Shown here: in pieces, positions 35,633 through 43,440 of the stretch | Position numbering within the stretch: position 1 is the stretch's first letter | Layout of the letters: the number at the start of each line of letters is the position of its first letter | NCBI GenBank assembly: GCA_958352145.1 | Contig: CATWNM010000002.1 | Location: forward strand, 62,001-126,000 | Origin: an uncultured Eubacteriales bacterium | GTDB lineage: Bacteria > Bacillota > Clostridia > Oscillospirales > CAG-272 | Length of the DNA: 64,000 bases | Direction of reading: 5' to 3' | Made by a program: the position numbers and the translations under genes | Notes under the pieces: generated by a model | What the model was told of the DNA's origin: nothing | The model's database searches: none | The model's input: the letters and a program-made list of their open reading frames with translations, nothing else

Positions 35633-36884
35633 CAAAAAAATCAATTCAATATTACAGTATGCTTCTGTTCATGTCCCATATTATAAAAAACTGTTTGAAG
35701 AAAATGGTATTCAATTGAATGGAGATAATGCTGAAGATCATTTCAATAATATTCCTCTGTTGAATAAAAGTATAGTTTTAAATAATACGGATGCTTTTAT
35801 ATCTGATGAATTTAAAAAGAATGAACTTGATGTAGATAGAACATCGGGTTCTACGGGGAAAATTTTAAGTATTTATTGGAACAGCCAAGATAAAATTAGA
35901 TCGTTAATGAGTTTATGGTCGGCGCGCAAAATTTTACATAATATTTTACCAACATCAAAATGTTGCTATTTTCATTCTATTGCTTATAGAACAAATGATT
36001 TTTTAGAAAAAGAAGTGTTTTCTCCTCGGATGATGATTCGTGACAATGGATTGATATTATCGCTGAGTAAATTAAGTTTCGATGAAAAAACACTTGAGTT
36101 TTATTACAACAAAATATTTGAGTTTAATCCAGAATGGATTATGTGTCATCCTTCAACACTTTATCTATTTGCTGATTTCATAGAAAAAACAAATAAGAAA
36201 CGATTTAATAATTTAAGGTTTATTGAGTTAACGGGCGAATACTTAATGGATAGTTATCGTAAGAAAATATCTGATGTATTTGAAGTAGATATTGCGAATC
36301 ATTATGGGGCCAAAGAAGTGAATGGAATTGCTTATGAATGCAAGAATGGTCATTTACATTGTCTTGATAATAATGTTTATGTTGAGATCATAAATGAAAA
36401 TAAAAATGTAGGTTATGACAATATCGGACAAGTTTGTATCACAGGTTTAAATAATAGAAGCATGCCGTTTATACGCTATAATCTCGAAGATGTCGCAATA
36501 TTAAGAAAGGGCGATACATGCGGCTGCGGAAATCTTACTCCGTACCTTGAACTTCGTGCAGGAAGGGGTAATGATGTTATAAAATTAAATAACGGAAAAA
36601 GCATTGAATGTGTGGTGTTTTTCTTTGTAATAGAGTGGATAAATGCACGTTTAAAAAATATTATTTTGCAATTTCAAGTTACAAGGATAGCACAAAACAA
36701 ATTTGAAATAGAGTTAGTTCTTCTTGAAAAATGCAATGACATATTTGCAAAAATAAAGACTTATTTTATTGAAAAAGTCACTGAATATGGATTTAAAAAT
36801 TGTGAATGGAAATTTACTTTTGTTGATAGTATCCCCCCTCAATCAGACACGCAGAAATTGAATTTCTATCATAGCAATATATAA
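35625..36884 (+). CDS. PaaK/CapK-like adenylate-forming ligase of the RiPP cluster
   Basis: 419 residues. Shows the phenylacetate-CoA-ligase branch of ANL enzymes: N-terminal YASVHVPYYKKLFEENGI, the phosphate loop RTSGSTGKILSIYW, NHYGAKEVNGIAYEC, SMPFIRYNLEDVAIL and the Cys-rich GDTCGCGNLTPYLELRAGR. The C-terminal subdomain ends QSDTQKLNFYHSN, with a lysine in place of the longer GKxR motif. It overlaps the carrier-protein gene by eight bases, suggesting it loads that carrier. Similar PaaK/CapK enzymes load carrier proteins or make adenylates in other natural-product loci. Substrate unknown. Base composition is AT-rich like its neighbours. Confidence 0.85.
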   Translation: MNSKKINSILQYASVHVPYYKKLFEENGIQLNGDNAEDHFNNIPLLNKSIVLNNTDAFISDEFKKNELDVDRTSGSTGKILSIYWNSQDKIRSLMSLWSARKILHNILPTSKCCYFHSIAYRTNDFLEKEVFSPRMMIRDNGLILSLSKLSFDEKTLEFYYNKIFEFNPEWIMCHPSTLYLFADFIEKTNKKRFNNLRFIELTGEYLMDSYRKKISDVFEVDIANHYGAKEVNGIAYECKNGHLHCLDNNVYVEIINENKNVGYDNIGQVCITGLNNRSMPFIRYNLEDVAILRKGDTCGCGNLTPYLELRAGRGNDVIKLNNGKSIECVVFFFVIEWINARLKNIILQFQVTRIAQNKFEIELVLLEKCNDIFAKIKTYFIEKVTEYGFKNCEWKFTFVDSIPPQSDTQKLNFYHSNI

Positions 36885-36952
36885 AGGCGGTTATGAAATG
36901 AATATCCATTTTATTGTGAACATCAGAAATTATTCATAAAAGGGGGACATAA

Positions 36953-37078
36953 ATGGATTATTTGTTGGATAATAACACAACGGGCACGCTCTTTCCAAGT
37001 TGCGGCTGCAGTGGAAATTGCTCAGGCGCTTGTACAGGCGCCTGCGGTGGCTGTACAGGATGTGCAGGATCAAAATAA
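36953..37078 (+). CDS. Cys/Gly-rich RiPP precursor peptide 1
   Basis: 41 residues. A short leader MDYLLDNNTTGTLFPS is followed by a core with cysteines at 17, 19, 23, 27, 31, 34 and 37: one CxC, then CxxxC steps, then CxxC steps. Gly, Ser, Thr and Ala fill the gaps, and the end is CAGSK. AGGGGGA lies six bases before the ATG. It is the first of three tandem paralogues and lies 68 bases after the ligase. It is too short for most gene finders but unmistakable beside the maturase. A 13-codon frame (36898-36939) with an RBS-like AAGGCGG precedes it. Confidence 0.88.
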   Translation: MDYLLDNNTTGTLFPSCGCSGNCSGACTGACGGCTGCAGSK

Positions 37079-37098
37079 AAGAAAGGGGTTTTAAAAGA

Positions 37099-37230
37099 AT
37101 GGAATTTTTATTTGGGGCAGAACATGACGTCCAAATATCGCCAGCATGTGCATGTGCAGGTGCATGCACTGGTTGTATGGGCGGATGTTCTGGATGTTCT
37201 GGATGCTCCGGTTGTATGGGGGCAAAATAG
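37099..37230 (+). CDS. Cys/Gly-rich RiPP precursor peptide 2
   Basis: 43 residues. Leader MEFLFGAEHDVQISPA, then cysteines at 17, 19, 23, 26, 30, 33, 36 and 39, spaced mainly CxxC with Gly before most of them. C-terminal CMGAK. The first two cysteines fall at the same positions as in peptide 1. AAAGGGG stands upstream. The frame is open further 5', but that part overlaps peptide 1 and has no RBS. No double-Gly cleavage site like that of C39-processed bacteriocins is visible. Confidence 0.9.
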   Translation: MEFLFGAEHDVQISPACACAGACTGCMGGCSGCSGCSGCMGAK

Positions 37231-37246
37231 AGTAAGGAGGATTATA

Positions 37247-37369
37247 ATGGATTTCTTGTTTGGAACGGATAAAAGAGAACAAGTGATAGGCGTATACTGT
37301 TCTTGCACAGGATGCAATGGTTGTATGGGCTCTTGTTCGGGTTGTCAAGGCTGTTCGGGAGCAAAATAG
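37247..37369 (+). CDS. Cys/Gly-rich RiPP precursor peptide 3
   Basis: 40 residues. Leader MDFLFGTDKREQVIGVY, then cysteines at 18, 20, 23, 26, 30, 33 and 36, with C-terminal CSGAK. The leader shares M-[DE]-[FY]-L-[FL] with the other two, which could be the recognition motif for the maturase. AAGGAGG lies seven bases before the ATG. The core keeps the CxC start and the G-A/S-K end but varies the middle, as expected of a family of related products. Confidence 0.9.
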   Translation: MDFLFGTDKREQVIGVYCSCTGCNGCMGSCSGCQGCSGAK

Positions 37370-37389
37370 CAGTCAAAAATTAATTAAAT

Positions 37390-37438
37390 GGGGGATTGGT
37401 GATAAAATGGATATTTTTGATGTTTCTGACTAATCCCC
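37390..37438 (+). other. Inverted repeat enclosing a nine-codon frame
   Basis: GGGGATT (37391-37397) and AATCCCC (37432-37438) could form the base of a stem between the precursor genes and the exporter genes. Inside is ATG...TAA (37407-37433). There is no good U-tract, so termination would be weak. It could limit read-through into the transporters; inferred only. Confidence 0.4.
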
Positions 37439-37463
37439 TTATTCTTTGATTTTGAGGAAATAC

Positions 37464-39302
37464 ATGAAAAATTATTCTAGCAGCCATTTAGATATAATTA
37501 AAAATTTACTTTTTTCTATCAAGGAAACTTTTAAATCGAGCCCGGTTTGTTTCATCGTGGGCGCTGCGATCCAGCTGCTGAATACTGTTTCGTATTATGT
37601 GATTTTGTATTTCAGCAGAAACATCATAAATACGTTGAATGATTCATTGTCGAATCAGCTTCCGTTCAATGAATCAATTACCCAAATCTCGATTTGGGTA
37701 ATTTTGAGCGCCGTATTTTCCATTTTGCTGATTTTTGCGAATTATTTTAGAAACATCATGATGCAGAAGCAGCAACTTGCTTTCAAAGAATACGTCAATA
37801 TTAAATTGGCGAAAAAGAGCATGGAACTAGACATATCTTACTTTGACAATCCGAAATATTACGATAAAATCGCACAGGCGCAGGAGGGGAAGACCAGATT
37901 AGGTTTTATTGTGTATAGGGCCATCTTTTTTATAACCAACGCTACTTCTTTTATCATTGCGCTGTCGATCGCTTTTTCTTTGTCGCACTGGGCTTTTCCG
38001 CTCCTCATTTTAGCCTTGACGTTTCCGGCTTTGCTGACACGAGGAAAGTATTATAAACAAAAATTTGAATATGAACAGGACCAGCAGGGCGTAAAGCGGA
38101 AAATCAGCTATTTGGCGCGTTTGATTTTGGGGAAAAATGCCGCCAAGGAAGTCCGCTTTTATGAAATGGAGGATTTCCTTTGTGAAAAGTATCGCCGCCA
38201 CTGGTGCGGCTACGCTTCGGGCTTGAGGAAGATCATTATCAAAAGAGGCGCGATCGATTCTTTTTTCACGGTGCTGCCCGTATTCGGAATTATGTTTTCG
38301 ATGTATTTTGTCGTGATTAAAATCGGCAGCGGCGGCGCCAATATAGGCGATTTCGCCTATCTGTTGTCCATTTATTCAAGCGTCTCGAGTTCTTTTCTCA
38401 ATTTGGTGGAAGATTTGGCGAAAATGGGCGAAAGCGAATATGCAATTCAAAAATATAATGAATTTATGGCGGCGGAGCCGAATGTGGTTTATCAAGGTTC
38501 GCTGCCGATAGAAACGGTCGAGACGATCGAATTCAGAGACGTGTGCTTTGCTTACCCCGAGACGGATAAGCTTGTTTTGGATCACATCAGTTTTAAATTG
38601 GATGCAAAAAAACGAAACGCGATCGTGGGCGTCAACGGCTCCGGCAAAACGACGATCGTAAAATTGTTGTTGAGATTTTATGATGCGGATTCAGGGCAGA
38701 TTCTAATCAACGGCGTCGATATCCGCGAGTATGACATCCATAAAATAAGAAAAGTTTTCAGCGCGGTATTTCAGGACTACGTCGTTTATTCCTTGAGCAT
38801 TCGCGACAACGTTTCTTTTTCCGACTATGAGAATCGGCATGACGACGCGAAAATCGCAAAGGCACTGGATTTTGCGGAGATTAAAGAGGATATATTCAGC
38901 AAAACTTCGGACTTTGACACATTTTTGTCCAGGGATTTCACCGAAGACGGCATAGAGCTTTCCGGGGGACAGCGGCAAAAAATCGCGATTGCCCGGTGTG
39001 CCTTTAATCAGGCGCAGGTGCTGGTCATGGACGAGCCCTCGGCTTCCCTGGATCCCAAAGCGGAATACAATATTCTTTCAAAATTGAATAAGCTCTATGA
39101 AAATAAGGGCTTGATTATGATTTCTCATCGCCTGTCCAATATGAAAACGATGGATTACATATTGGTGATAAACGAAGGCAGGGTGATGGAGGCGGGTTCG
39201 CACGGCGAGTTGATGCGCGCTCAAAACCAGTATTATAAAATGTACACGATTCAGGCGGATAAATATAGGACGGAAGGAGAGACGCAGGCGTGCGCGCTTT
39301 GA
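37464..39302 (+). CDS. ABC exporter 1 (TMD-NBD half transporter)
   Basis: 612 residues. Membrane domain with six predicted helices (about 20-320), then a nucleotide-binding domain: Walker A GVNGSGKTT, the signature LSGGQRQKIAIAR, Walker B VLVMDEPSASLD and H-loop ISHRLSNM. There is no N-terminal C39 peptidase domain, so leader removal must be done by another protein. It pairs with the next gene as a likely heterodimeric exporter of the modified peptides. GAGG lies before the ATG at 37464; a TTG at 37446 has no RBS. Its base composition is noticeably more GC-rich than the maturase and ligase genes upstream. Confidence 0.9.
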   Translation: MKNYSSSHLDIIKNLLFSIKETFKSSPVCFIVGAAIQLLNTVSYYVILYFSRNIINTLNDSLSNQLPFNESITQISIWVILSAVFSILLIFANYFRNIMMQKQQLAFKEYVNIKLAKKSMELDISYFDNPKYYDKIAQAQEGKTRLGFIVYRAIFFITNATSFIIALSIAFSLSHWAFPLLILALTFPALLTRGKYYKQKFEYEQDQQGVKRKISYLARLILGKNAAKEVRFYEMEDFLCEKYRRHWCGYASGLRKIIIKRGAIDSFFTVLPVFGIMFSMYFVVIKIGSGGANIGDFAYLLSIYSSVSSSFLNLVEDLAKMGESEYAIQKYNEFMAAEPNVVYQGSLPIETVETIEFRDVCFAYPETDKLVLDHISFKLDAKKRNAIVGVNGSGKTTIVKLLLRFYDADSGQILINGVDIREYDIHKIRKVFSAVFQDYVVYSLSIRDNVSFSDYENRHDDAKIAKALDFAEIKEDIFSKTSDFDTFLSRDFTEDGIELSGGQRQKIAIARCAFNQAQVLVMDEPSASLDPKAEYNILSKLNKLYENKGLIMISHRLSNMKTMDYILVINEGRVMEAGSHGELMRAQNQYYKMYTIQADKYRTEGETQACAL

Positions 39303-41092
39303 TTCAAAAATGCAGGGAATTTACAGGCAATTTTGTTTTTTGCTTTCAGCTTTTGTTTAAGTCGAACCGCAAGAGCATGATTTTTCTGCTGGCGACGAAT
39401 ATGGTCGCTTCCGTCGGTCCCTTTATAAACATGTACGTCATGAAGTCGATCATAGACCAATTGACTTCCATCCTCTCCGCGGGGTTCGTTTTGGACGAGG
39501 CGCTGAGAAGCATCGTGATTTTGCTTTGTATTTTGGCTTTTGTGAAAATTTTCATGGGGTTTTTGCAGAGCTATATTCAAAAGCTAAGCGACCTGCAGGT
39601 ACAGGACCTGCTTACGTATATCAATTTGCAGCTGATGAAGAAATCTGCCCAAATTGATATTTCGTATTTTGACATACCGAAAAATTTTGACGAACTGAAT
39701 CATAGCAGGCAGAACGCGCATGCGATGCATCAGATGGTGTTTGCAACCGGAAATACGATATCGGCCCTATTCCGCTGCGCGGCGAATTTGATTTTAGCGA
39801 TCCATGTGAATTGGTGGATCAGCGTGCTTGTTTTGCTGTTTATGGTCCCAAAATATGCGTTTAAGAAAAAAGCGGAAAAAAAGAATTATGAATTTGAAAA
39901 AAGTCAATTCCGCGATTCTCGTTTTGCCGGTTACTTGTACGCGCTGCTGTTTGATAAGCCCGCCGCAAAAGAGATTCGGTTATTTGACACCGGCGACGAT
40001 CTGATCGAACGGTACGTTCGTATTCAGCGCAAGCTAACTCAAGATAAAAACAAGCATGCCAATACAATGAGGCTGCGGGATATTCTTGCCGATTTTCCGT
40101 CTGTCGCGATGCAGATATGGATCAAGATTTATATCGTGTATAGGGTGCTGATCCGGGAAAAAACGATCGGCGATTTTACGTATATCACCGGGATTTTTGA
40201 AAATTTGAACTCAAGCGTTTCCTCGATTCTGAATTCTGCCGCTGCGTTCATTGGGTACAATGAACGGATCCGTGATTTTAAGAAATATTTCATGCTGCGT
40301 GAGAGCGCAGTCGAGAGCGGCGACCTGACTTTAGAGGAGATTCATAAAATCGAGTTCAAAAACGTTTCATTTCAGTATCCGGGTTCAAAAACGGTTCTCC
40401 ATAACCTGTCCTTTGAGATCGATCAGCATGAAAAAGCGATGCTGATCGGTTTAAACGGGTCGGGAAAAACGACGGTCATCAAGCTTTTGACGAGATTTTA
40501 CGAACCCACCGAAGGCAGTATTTTGATTAACGGGATCCCTGTGCAAAACTATGACGTAAAAGCGCTTCGGCGGGCCATTGCAACGGTCTTTCAGGATTTC
40601 AACGTATTTTCCTTTACGATCCGGGAGAACGTGGCCATCGGGAATTTCAGCCGGTTTTCGGATACGGAGGCGATTCGGGACTCCTTGGATTTTTCAAACT
40701 TCAACAACGAACGGTATCTTGAAGCTAAAAACGTCGATCTCTATATCAACAAAAATTTTGAGAGCGACGGCATAGAGCTTTCGGGCGGGCAAAAACAAAA
40801 GCTGGCGATCTCCCGCGCGATCCTTCGCGATTCGGAATTGATCGTATTGGACGAGCCTACGGCCGCGCTGGATCCGTTGGCGGAAAGCGAGATATTGGAC
40901 GCGTTTAACGATCTGTATAAAGATAAAACCCTGATTATGGTGGCGCACAGGCTTTCCGCCGCAGTCAAGATGGACAAAATCATCTTTATGGAAAGCGGCA
41001 AAGTTATTGGGGTCGGGCGGCATCACGATTTATACGCAAGCGAGCTAAAATATAAGGAACTCTTTGATTTGCAGGCGAATAAATATACCTGA
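39290..41092 (+). CDS. ABC exporter 2 (TMD-NBD half transporter)
   Basis: 600 residues. Again a six-helix membrane domain (about 15-315) and an NBD with Walker A GLNGSGKTT, signature LSGGQKQKLAISR, Walker B LIVLDEPTAALD and H-loop VAHRLSAA. No C39 domain. The GTG start at 39290 has GGAAGGAGA upstream and overlaps exporter 1 by 13 bases, so the two are cotranslated and probably form a heterodimer. It ends the RiPP cluster; the ribosomal L10 promoter follows 71 bases on. The export substrate is inferred from context. Confidence 0.9.
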   Translation: MRALIQKCREFTGNFVFCFQLLFKSNRKSMIFLLATNMVASVGPFINMYVMKSIIDQLTSILSAGFVLDEALRSIVILLCILAFVKIFMGFLQSYIQKLSDLQVQDLLTYINLQLMKKSAQIDISYFDIPKNFDELNHSRQNAHAMHQMVFATGNTISALFRCAANLILAIHVNWWISVLVLLFMVPKYAFKKKAEKKNYEFEKSQFRDSRFAGYLYALLFDKPAAKEIRLFDTGDDLIERYVRIQRKLTQDKNKHANTMRLRDILADFPSVAMQIWIKIYIVYRVLIREKTIGDFTYITGIFENLNSSVSSILNSAAAFIGYNERIRDFKKYFMLRESAVESGDLTLEEIHKIEFKNVSFQYPGSKTVLHNLSFEIDQHEKAMLIGLNGSGKTTVIKLLTRFYEPTEGSILINGIPVQNYDVKALRRAIATVFQDFNVFSFTIRENVAIGNFSRFSDTEAIRDSLDFSNFNNERYLEAKNVDLYINKNFESDGIELSGGQKQKLAISRAILRDSELIVLDEPTAALDPLAESEILDAFNDLYKDKTLIMVAHRLSAAVKMDKIIFMESGKVIGVGRHHDLYASELKYKELFDLQANKYT

Positions 41093-41162
41093 CGCGCCGT
41101 GCGCGCGCAAAATCTTTGCTGGCTGTCCTTTGAAAAAATTTCCGCAAAATTAAAAAATAGGC

Positions 41163-41191
41163 TTGACATTCCCCTTACGGTCTGATACAAT
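41163..41191 (+). promoter_or_regulatory. Strong promoter of rplJ-rplL
   Basis: Consensus TTGACA (41163-41168), 17-base spacer, TACAAT (41186-41191). Confidence 0.8.
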
Positions 41192-41196
41192 GCTTT

Positions 41197-41330
41197 TGTT
41201 ACCTAAGACAGCAGGTTACGGTAAAAGCCGCGAGGCTTTCCTGCCGAGGAATGCGTTATAAAATGATTTTTTATAATCTTTCTGTCGGTATGCCTGCGTC
41301 TTACCGTAGAAAGATTATTTTTTTGGTACG
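41197..41330 (+). promoter_or_regulatory. Ribosomal protein L10 leader
   Basis: A structured 5' leader with the typical elements ACAGCAGGTTACGGTAAAAG, GAGGCTTTCCTGCCGAGGA and a later TGCCTGCGTCTTACCGTAG that can pair back. In this family excess L10-L12 complex binds the leader and represses expression. Confidence 0.75.
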
Positions 41331-41348
41331 ACGGAGGTGAAAAATACA

Positions 41349-41885
41349 ATGCCAAGCAAGAAGATTCTGGAAGAGAAACAGGCGGCGGTCGCTGCGCTGG
41401 CCGAAAAGATGAAAAATGCGGCGGCGGGCATCGTCGTTCAGTATCAGGGAATCACGGTGGAGGACGACACCAAGCTCCGCGCGGCGCTTCGCGCGGCCGG
41501 CGTGGAATACAAGGTCGTGAAAAATACCATTACCGGCAGAGCGTGCGACGAGGCCGGTTACGGCGCGATGAAAGCGCATCTGGAGGGCATGACCGCGCTG
41601 GCAATCAGCGAAAACGATCCGGTGGCGCCTGCAAAGATTCTCAAGGAATATGTCGAAAAGGTAGAGCCGTTCCAGTTCAAGGTCGGTTTTATCGACGGCG
41701 AGGTTATTGACGTTGCGACGATTCAGGAACTGGCGGATACTCCTTCGAAGGAGGTCATGATCGGCAAGATCATGGGCAGCCTCCAGTCGCCGCTGTATGG
41801 CCTGTGCTATGCGCTGCAGGCGATCATCGACAAGAGCGGCGAGGCCGCCGCGCCCGAAGCGGCCGAAGCGCCTGCTGAGGCGTAA
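41349..41885 (+). CDS. rplJ: 50S ribosomal protein L10
   Basis: 178 residues. Anchors the L7/L12 stalk to 23S rRNA. Starts MPSKKILEEKQAAVAALAEK and contains the conserved VVKNTITGRAC and the EFVEKVEPFQFKVG-type block; an Ala/Glu-rich tail follows for L12 binding. GGAGG lies upstream of the ATG at 41349; a GTG at 41337 overlaps that site. Followed 67 bases on by rplL. The usual rplK-rplA genes upstream are missing here, replaced by the RiPP cluster. Confidence 0.95.
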   Translation: MPSKKILEEKQAAVAALAEKMKNAAAGIVVQYQGITVEDDTKLRAALRAAGVEYKVVKNTITGRACDEAGYGAMKAHLEGMTALAISENDPVAPAKILKEYVEKVEPFQFKVGFIDGEVIDVATIQELADTPSKEVMIGKIMGSLQSPLYGLCYALQAIIDKSGEAAAPEAAEAPAEA

Positions 41886-41952
41886 TTTTGCGGAAAGCGT
41901 AAGCTTGCCGGTTATTTTTAAAAAATATTGATTCACATAGGAGGATTGAAAA

Positions 41953-42324
41953 ATGGCTACTGAAAAAATCACAAGCATTATGGAAGAGATAAAGACTCTG
42001 ACCATTCTGGAAATGAAAGACCTTGTTAAAGCGCTGGAAGAGGAATTCGGCGTGTCCGCAGCGCCCGTCGCCGTCGCCGCCGCTGGAGCCGCAGCGCCCG
42101 CCGCAGAGGAGAAAACCGAGTTTGACGTTGTGCTCAAGGCTGCCGGTGCGCAGAAGCTCAATGTTATCAAGGTTGTCCGCGAACTGACCGGCCTTGGTCT
42201 GAAAGATGCAAAGGATCTCGTCGAGGCTGCTCCGAAGACGATCAAGGAAGGCGTTTCCAAGGACGAGGCTGAGAAGATCAAGGCTGATCTTACCGCAGCC
42301 GGCGCGGAAGTCGAAGTCAAATAA
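41953..42324 (+). CDS. rplL: 50S ribosomal protein L7/L12
   Basis: 123 residues. N-terminal dimerisation helices (EEIKTLTILEMKDLVKALEE), an Ala-rich hinge (about 40-55) and a C-terminal factor-binding domain with EKTEFDVVLKAAGAQKLNVI and GLGLKDAKDLVEAAP. It recruits translation GTPases. AGGAGG precedes the ATG. rpoB, the usual downstream gene, is not present; a terminator and a GNAT gene follow. Confidence 0.97.
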   Translation: MATEKITSIMEEIKTLTILEMKDLVKALEEEFGVSAAPVAVAAAGAAAPAAEEKTEFDVVLKAAGAQKLNVIKVVRELTGLGLKDAKDLVEAAPKTIKEGVSKDEAEKIKADLTAAGAEVEVK

Positions 42325-42346
42325 GTTTGTCAAAATTGTTTTCGGG

Positions 42347-42381
42347 AAACGGTGTAGCTTGCGGGCTGTGCCGTTTTTTCG
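42347..42381 (+). terminator. Terminator after rplL
   Basis: AAACGGTGTAGC and GGCTGTGCCGTTT form an imperfect stem followed by a run of T's. Confidence 0.65.
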
Positions 42382-42480
42382 TTATGCCGGTTATTGAGAT
42401 TTCCCACAAGGGCATATTCATTTATGGTGTAATAGCTGTATATAACCAAGCGATAAATCGGGATTTGAGGTGAGAACAGT

Positions 42481-42990
42481 ATGATACTTGAAACAGAGAG
42501 ATTGTATTTGCGAGAGATGAATCAATCTGATTTCAAATCTTTATGCAAGATATTACAGGATGAAAAAACTATGTATGCTTACGAAGGCGCGTTTCGTGAT
42601 ACCGAAGTGCAGGAATGGCTGGATAGACAAATTTCCCGTTATCAAAAATGGAACTTTGGTTTATGGGCAGTCATCTTAAAAGAAACTGATGAAATGATTG
42701 GTCAATGCGGACTTACAATGCAGCCGTGGAAAGATGAGGAAGTACTTGAGATAGGTTATCTTTTTGAGCGATCATACTGGCATAAAGGGTATGCCACCGA
42801 AGCGGCAAAGGCTTGTAAAAAATATGCGTTTGAAATATTGAAAGCGGATGAAATTTGCTCTATTATCAGAGATACAAATATAGCCTCTCAAAATGTAGCC
42901 ATAAGAAATGGTATGACAATGATGGATACATGGGTAAAACATTACAGAGGTGTCGATATGCCGCATTACCGCTATGTGGTGTATCGCTGA
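42481..42990 (+). CDS. GNAT-family N-acetyltransferase (RimJ/RimL type)
   Basis: 169 residues. Starts MILETERLYLREMNQSDF, the N-terminal pattern of RimJ/RimL-like acetyltransferases. The acetyl-CoA loop is in YLFERSYWHKGYATEAAKA, and a conserved Asn is in IRDTNIASQNVAIRNGM. It should acetylate an amine on a protein or small molecule; the substrate is unknown. It is lower in GC than the ribosomal genes before it, which hints at separate acquisition. GAGGTGAGAAC lies before the ATG. Confidence 0.88.
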   Translation: MILETERLYLREMNQSDFKSLCKILQDEKTMYAYEGAFRDTEVQEWLDRQISRYQKWNFGLWAVILKETDEMIGQCGLTMQPWKDEEVLEIGYLFERSYWHKGYATEAAKACKKYAFEILKADEICSIIRDTNIASQNVAIRNGMTMMDTWVKHYRGVDMPHYRYVVYR

Positions 42991-43070
42991 CAATTCCAGT
43001 TTGCGCTCTCCATCCATTATGGAATGTTTGTATTTAGAGGTAAAAACCCCTTAATATATCTATATATTTC

Positions 43071-43192
43071 TTCGTAGGGAACGCTGTCCTCAGCGTTCCG
43101 TGTATAAATTTACGAAGTGGTATATTACGGAACGTCGAGCGACGCGCCAAAGGCGCTAGCGTCGCTTTGCGACGAGACGTTCCCAATAAAAG
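43071..43192 (+). repeat. Double-hairpin palindromic repeat, copy e (second hairpin expanded)
   Basis: Hairpin 1 GGAACGCTG-TCCT-CAGCGTTCC is perfect. The core is the same as in copy c (GTGTATAAATTTACGAAG). Hairpin 2 (43129-43183) starts GGAACGTC and ends GACGTTCC, but its loop is replaced by about 39 bases. Those bases fold as GAGCGACGC...GCGTCGCT around GCGCC-AAA-GGCGC. Confidence 0.8.
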
Positions 43193-43278
43193 CGAGTATG
43201 TTTTGACGCTTCGGGTGAGGACAGCTTCAGCGCAAGACTTGTGAACGTTGAGCAATGCGTCGGAAGCAAATTATTTTC

Positions 43279-43327
43279 TTCGTAGGGAACGCTGTCCTCA
43301 GCGTTCCGTGCATAAATTTTACAAAAG
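43279..43327 (+). repeat. Half copy of the palindromic repeat, copy f
   Basis: CTTCGTAGGGAACGCTG-TCCT-CAGCGTTCC and the core start GTGCATAAATTTTAC match copies c and e, but the second hairpin is missing. Confidence 0.75.
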
Positions 43328-43386
43328 AGAAGAAAATCACGAAAAAGTAAACCCATCTGTTGATGATCCCCCGGCCGGACAGTGGG

Positions 43387-43433
43387 AAAAAACGGAGGCT
43401 TGGCGGCATTCACCGCCAAGCCTCCGTTTTTTT
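43387..43433. terminator. Strong bidirectional terminator
   Basis: AAAACGGAGGCTTGGCGG pairs with CCGCCAAGCCTCCGTTTT around CATTCA; T-runs on both strands. It ends transcripts from both the GNAT side and the response-regulator side. Confidence 0.85.
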
Positions 43434-43440
43434 CGCAGGA

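Noticed and set aside
36898..36939. 13-codon frame before precursor peptide 1
   Set aside because: It has an RBS-like AAGGCGG but no cysteines and no resemblance to the precursors; too short to support.
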